Assembly (NCBI RefSeq): GCF_025145645.1
Contig: NZ_CP102252.1
Location: forward strand, 3,658,001 to 3,722,000
Length of the DNA stretch: 64,000 nucleotides
Source: Alistipes senegalensis JC50
GTDB lineage: Bacteria > Bacteroidota > Bacteroidia > Bacteroidales > Rikenellaceae
Direction of reading: 5' to 3'
Position numbers and translations under genes: made by a program
Notes under the pieces: generated by a model
What the model was told of the DNA's origin: nothing
Seen by the model: only the letters and a program-made list of their open reading frames with translations
Database searches by the model: none
In this document: piece by piece, positions 60,690-64,000 of the stretch
Position numbering within the stretch: position 1 is the first letter of the stretch
Layout of the letters: every line of letters starts with the position of its first letter

Positions 60690-60863
60690 ATGAAAGAATT
60701 AGTAGCAAAAATCAACGCAGAGTTCGAGGTATTTGCAGCCAACGCAGCTGCTCAGGTCGAGAAGAACAACAAGGCTGCCGGCACCCGCGCACGCAAATCG
60801 GCCCTGGAGCTTTCGAAGCTGATGAAGGAGTTCCGCAAGGTTTCCGTAGAGGCTGCGAAATAA
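60690..60863 (+). CDS. Histone H1-like protein, Hc1 family
   Basis: 57 residues, with the ATG at 60690. The sequence MKELVAKINAEFEVFAAN, NNKAAGTRARKSALELSK and LMKEFRKVSVEAAK is the short Bacteroidota form of the Hc1 (histone H1-like) family: basic residues spaced along one or two helices. Chlamydial Hc1 compacts DNA, and a nucleoid-binding role is assumed here. It is a single gene with its own TATCTTTG box and a strong terminator, which suggests high expression. Confidence 0.88.
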   Translation: MKELVAKINAEFEVFAANAAAQVEKNNKAAGTRARKSALELSKLMKEFRKVSVEAAK

Positions 60864-60881
60864 TTCGAACCCGAATTTCGC

Positions 60882-60913
60882 AATAAAGGCTGTCCGCAAG
60901 GACAGCCTTTATT
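60882..60913. terminator. Terminator of the histone-like gene
   Basis: AATAAAGGCTGTCC (60882-60895) pairs perfectly over 14 bp with GGACAGCCTTTATT (60900-60913) around a GCAA loop. It lies between convergent genes, 19 bp after the histone-like stop, and likely serves both. Confidence 0.9.
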
Positions 60914-60917
60914 GTTT

Positions 60918-62633
60918 TCAGTTCAGTTCAATTCCGTAACGCCGGAACACCTCCATATCTTCGGGCCGGAGTCCCGTCTTGCGGTAGGGTACCGCTTCGT
61001 TGTGGTCGTTCAGATAGCGACGCGGGGCCGTGCGGTCGAAATCGGGACTCACGAGCGACACCTTCGTCGTGAGGAACCGCCCCCGGATCGAAGCCATGTC
61101 GGCCATGGTGTGAAACAATGCGTGCGTCGTGGCCGGAGCCGTCGCATTGGCCTCGGCGGCGGCGACCTTTTCGGGGAAGCGTTCCCGGTAGCTCTCCGAG
61201 AACCACGCCAGCGACGCCACGTAGAGCTGATAGGCCGTAGTGGTGGGCGAGGCGTGAAGGAAGCGCTCCCGGTGGTCGTCGATCAGGTCTTCTCCGTGGT
61301 CGGCGCAGTAGAGCAGCGCCGAGGAGGTGTTTTCGAGCGACCCGAGGTAGTCGATGATCTTCGACAGCACGTAATCCGTATAGCGGACCGAATTGTCATA
61401 GGCGTTGACCAGCATCGGCCGGTGCTGTTTGGCGATCGCCACATCGTTGTCGGGCTGGAAATATGCGAACTCCCGCGGGTAACGCTGGTGATAGCTGAAA
61501 TGAGACCCGTAGCAGTGGAGAATGAAGAAAAGTTTCCGGGAGGTGCTTTTTTCGATTGCCTTGCGCATCTCGTCGAGCAGCTGCGTGTCGTGGCGCGGCG
61601 AACGGATGTAAATCAGATGCTTGGCGTCATGGGCCAGATGGTCGATCATGGCGCCCTGCCGCGACTGGTTGGAGATGAACCACGTGTCGAAGCCCGCCTC
61701 GTTGAACAGCGCCGGAAGTCCCTTGCGGCGGTACAGTTCGTCGTGTTCGTCGGTGGCCACCGACGAAAGGATCAGCGGCACGCTCTTGTGCGTGGTGTTG
61801 CTCTGGGTCAGCACGTCGCGGAACACCACCAGCCCCTCTTCCTGCGACAGCAGGGGATTGGTCTCGCGCCCGTAGCCGTAGAGCTGCCAGTTCATGGCCC
61901 GCGAGGCTTCACCTATAATATATACATAGACCTCGCGTCCGGGGACTTCGGCCGTGCGCTCGGCTTCGTAGCTGAATCCGGCGGAGGTCTTTTCGTAGTT
62001 GAACGACTTGCGGAATTCCGAGCCGCTCAGTCCGAGGTTGTAGAGAACGTTCAGGGGGAAGATTTCGTCGCGCAGCACGTGCCGATCCTCGCTCACATGG
62101 TAGGCGGGCCACAGGGCCAGCAGTCCCAGCGCGAAGAGCGCCGCACCGGTCAGTCCGATGTTCATGCGCGCCGTGCGCGTGATGTAGCGTTTGTGGCCGA
62201 TCTCGCGCGCCGCGAGCCACAGCAGCGGCAGGTAGATGACGCATACCAGCACCACCGAAGGGTAGATGTTGCCCAGCAGTTCGCCCGCCTCGCCCGGATT
62301 GGTCGTCAGGAGGTTGGTGAACATGTCGGTGGCGATGATCGAGTTGCCGAAGAGGTATAACAGCACGATCTGGAAGGCGCAGAAGAAGATGAACGGGAAC
62401 GCCAGCCAGATCATCACGCCCGAACGGCGCAGGGCCACGCTCCACATCATGTAGAATCCCAGCGGCATGAGGATCAGCGCCTCGACGGTCCACACCGAAT
62501 AGGGTTCGGTGTTGGCCAGCACGCAGTTGGGAATGATCAGCGCCACGAAGAAATAGACGGTCAGCAGCGTCGTGAAGCGGCTGCGGGTCTTGACCGTTTG
62601 CCGTCTGTTTTTCCGGTTCGTATCAGCACTCAT
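60918..62633 (-). CDS. Phosphoethanolamine transferase-like sulfatase-family membrane enzyme
   Basis: 571 residues. The N-terminus has about five membrane spans (LLTVYFFVALIIPNCVL; ILMPLGFYMMWSVAL; others to about residue 175). The periplasmic alkaline-phosphatase-fold domain has VYIIGEASRAMNWQLYGYG with metal-binding Glu, the nucleophile Thr in LTQSNTTHKSVPLILS, and CADHGEDLIDDH with metal-binding His. This fits EptA/CptA-type enzymes, which move phosphoethanolamine from phosphatidylethanolamine to lipid A or core sugars. Such changes often reduce binding of cationic peptides. The target is not shown by sequence. Confidence 0.87.
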   Translation of the reverse strand: MSADTNRKNRRQTVKTRSRFTTLLTVYFFVALIIPNCVLANTEPYSVWTVEALILMPLGFYMMWSVALRRSGVMIWLAFPFIFFCAFQIVLLYLFGNSIIATDMFTNLLTTNPGEAGELLGNIYPSVVLVCVIYLPLLWLAAREIGHKRYITRTARMNIGLTGAALFALGLLALWPAYHVSEDRHVLRDEIFPLNVLYNLGLSGSEFRKSFNYEKTSAGFSYEAERTAEVPGREVYVYIIGEASRAMNWQLYGYGRETNPLLSQEEGLVVFRDVLTQSNTTHKSVPLILSSVATDEHDELYRRKGLPALFNEAGFDTWFISNQSRQGAMIDHLAHDAKHLIYIRSPRHDTQLLDEMRKAIEKSTSRKLFFILHCYGSHFSYHQRYPREFAYFQPDNDVAIAKQHRPMLVNAYDNSVRYTDYVLSKIIDYLGSLENTSSALLYCADHGEDLIDDHRERFLHASPTTTAYQLYVASLAWFSESYRERFPEKVAAAEANATAPATTHALFHTMADMASIRGRFLTTKVSLVSPDFDRTAPRRYLNDHNEAVPYRKTGLRPEDMEVFRRYGIELN

Positions 62634-62646
62634 AAGCCAAATAGCT

Positions 62647-63840
62647 CTAAAAAGCCTCGTTGATGCTCAGCAGGAATCCGCTTGTCTTCTTGCCGAATCC
62701 GTAATCGAGGCGAACGTTAACTCTTTTTTTGAGCTCCCACCGGAAGCCGATTCCGTAGTTGGGGAGCGTCTGCGACCAGTCGAATTCGCCGAGCGACGGA
62801 AACACGTTGCCCGCACCGCCCCAGACCGCGCATCCGATCCGCCGCCAGATCCGCTGGCGCAGTTCGATCTGCAAGGTGATCATGTCGTTGTCCGTATAGC
62901 GGCCCTGGTAATAGCCGCGCATCCGCTGGCTGCCGCCCAGCCGGGCGAGCATCGGCCACGGCGTGCCGTCGGTGTTGAACACCGCGTAGAGGTCGGCGGC
63001 GAGGATGCCGTCTTTCCACACCCGCTGGTAGGCATCGGCCGTGAAAGTCGTGCGCCACAGCGTTTTGCCGCAGTTTCCGAGCCCCTTCGGGAAAAGCGTC
63101 TCCTGAAAACTCACGTAGAGACCCCGGAACGGATTGGGAATGAAGTCGCGCGAATCGTATTCGAGGATCGCTCCGATGCCCGTCGCCGTATAATGCAGCT
63201 TTTCTCCGTGCAGATACTCCTGCTTGGAGAATTTCAGACCCCGCGTGTGTTCGAAACTCACCAGTCCGCCGACATAGGTATGGGGCAGGAACTCGTGCAG
63301 ATAGCGCCCTTCGACCAGATAGCGTTTTTCGGAATAGGTGCTTTCGGGATTGTGGCGCCCCGCATCATAGCCGATGCCCCAGAAACTGCGGGGCGCCGAG
63401 GCGAACATCACCGTATAGTTCAGACGGCGTTTGTTGTGCGAGAAAATGGTGTTTCCCGTCACGCCCAGCGCATAGAACCCCGACACCGAAACGTTGGCGA
63501 AGATCGAGATGTCCGACGGCGCCGTGATCGAATCCGTACGGTCGAGGCGGAACAGTCCCGCCGCCAGCAGACCGATGCCGAAGCTCGTGTTCTTCGAATA
63601 GCTGGGGCCTCCGGCGAAGGTGAAGTCGATCTTCTTTTCGAAGGTCTTGTCGGTGGTCGATTCTCCGAAGTAATCGACTACGCGGCGCAGGAAAGGTTTC
63701 CTTCGGGGAGCCTCCTGCGGCAGCGGGGTGTAGGTGTAGTGCAGCGTGTCGCCGTCTGCAACACGGGTGCCCTCCTGGGCCCGCCCCGTGAGGAGCGAAC
63801 CTGAGAGCACGAGGATCAGGACAACGATTCTGCGCACCAT
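62647..63840 (-). CDS. BamA/TamA-family outer-membrane barrel protein (no POTRA domains)
   Basis: 397 residues. A signal peptide (IVVLILVLSGSLLTGRAQ) is followed by a linker and a 16-strand surface-antigen (D15-type) barrel: KKIDFTFAGGPSYSKNTSFG, FEHTRGLKFSKQEYLHGEK, GAILEYDSRDFIPNPFRGLY, and RMRGYYQGRYTDNDMI with the family's RGY loop. The POTRA domains of BamA are missing, so it is not the essential assembly factor but a short D15-family barrel of unknown role. It lies 13 bp upstream of the phosphoethanolamine-transferase-like gene and may share its transcript. Confidence 0.85.
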   Translation of the reverse strand: MVRRIVVLILVLSGSLLTGRAQEGTRVADGDTLHYTYTPLPQEAPRRKPFLRRVVDYFGESTTDKTFEKKIDFTFAGGPSYSKNTSFGIGLLAAGLFRLDRTDSITAPSDISIFANVSVSGFYALGVTGNTIFSHNKRRLNYTVMFASAPRSFWGIGYDAGRHNPESTYSEKRYLVEGRYLHEFLPHTYVGGLVSFEHTRGLKFSKQEYLHGEKLHYTATGIGAILEYDSRDFIPNPFRGLYVSFQETLFPKGLGNCGKTLWRTTFTADAYQRVWKDGILAADLYAVFNTDGTPWPMLARLGGSQRMRGYYQGRYTDNDMITLQIELRQRIWRRIGCAVWGGAGNVFPSLGEFDWSQTLPNYGIGFRWELKKRVNVRLDYGFGKKTSGFLLSINEAF

Positions 63841-63846
63841 CGAGAT

Positions 63847-64000
63847 CTATTTGTACTTCTCGACGGTCTGGTAGAAAGCCTCCTTGTCCGCGTCGGAGAG
63901 GATGCCCTTGCGCACGAACACCAGTTCGCCCTCCTTCGATACGATCATCAGCACGAACTGGTTGTTGCAGTCGCCCAGCCCCCAAGCCTTGCTCAGGATG
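63847..64000 (-). CDS. C-terminal part of a thioredoxin-fold protein, YtfJ-like (partial)
   Basis: Only 51 codons are inside the window; the gene runs on past 64000. The end reads ILSKAWGLGDCNNQFVLMIV, then SKEGELVFVRKGILSDADKE and a short helix to the stop at 63847. This resembles the C-terminal strand and helix of YtfJ-type and other thioredoxin-like periplasmic proteins (a valine-rich strand, KxGxLVF and a GxLS helix start). It ends 6 bp before the start of the BamA-family gene, so the two are probably coexpressed. Family is tentative. Confidence 0.4.
   Translation of the reverse strand, partial: ILSKAWGLGDCNNQFVLMIVSKEGELVFVRKGILSDADKEAFYQTVEKYK

Overview
The window is about 64 kb of GC-rich chromosome from a Bacteroidota gut-type bacterium, most like Alistipes (Rikenellaceae). 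The evidence is two SusC/SusD outer-membrane uptake pairs, a type IX secretion (T9SS) sorting domain, lipoproteins with Cys lipoboxes, a fused FeoA-FeoB, an Hc1-type histone-like protein and promoters of the Bacteroidota type (TTTG, 19-20 bp, TAnnTTTG). The genus is an inference from protein style and GC content. Several large antisense open frames are GC-driven shadows and are not annotated.

Layout. 1-4030: end of a kdp potassium-uptake operon (kdpC tail, a 28-residue membrane microprotein, an outer-membrane barrel, a short KdpD sensor and a separate histidine kinase). 4089-6308: a leftward operon of a GNAT-like protein, an IbrA-like PP-loop/PAPS-reductase protein and an IbrB-like ParB-fold protein, driven by a consensus promoter with an array of repeated half-sites. 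6689-11677: first SusC/SusD pair. 11730-15786: trehalose synthesis (fused OtsA-OtsB) with a GH15 hydrolase. 15960-19647: PorV-like barrel and a subtilisin-family protease with a T9SS C-terminal domain. 19806-26500: second SusC/SusD locus with DUF4843 and PKD-like lipoproteins. 26517-28140: an eroded stretch with an ABC ATPase pseudogene, a truncated barrel protein and an AT-rich orphan Imm26-like immunity gene, ending at tRNA-Asp.

28524-43138 is mostly housekeeping: rsmD operon, RecD-like helicase, UDG-family glycosylase, mutS, a small lipoprotein, a 6S-like structured RNA candidate, udk, gyrB, an ftsE-like ABC ATPase and a large hybrid sensor kinase. 43236-47833 holds tmRNA, purT and two paralogous acyltransferases flanking a cyclophilin. 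47955-54780 holds an aminotransferase, an AspT/YidE-type transporter, lrgAB, a 52-residue FeoB-associated Cys-rich protein and feoAB. 54888-64000 holds an RND efflux operon, the histone-like gene, a lipid A phosphoethanolamine-transferase-like enzyme, a BamA-family barrel and a partial thioredoxin-like gene.

Most promising for follow-up: the GNAT-IbrA-IbrB operon with its operator array, the roughly 170-nt 6S-like hairpin at 35846-36014, the competing hairpins ahead of the first susC, and the protease that seems to carry both a lipobox and a T9SS sorting domain.
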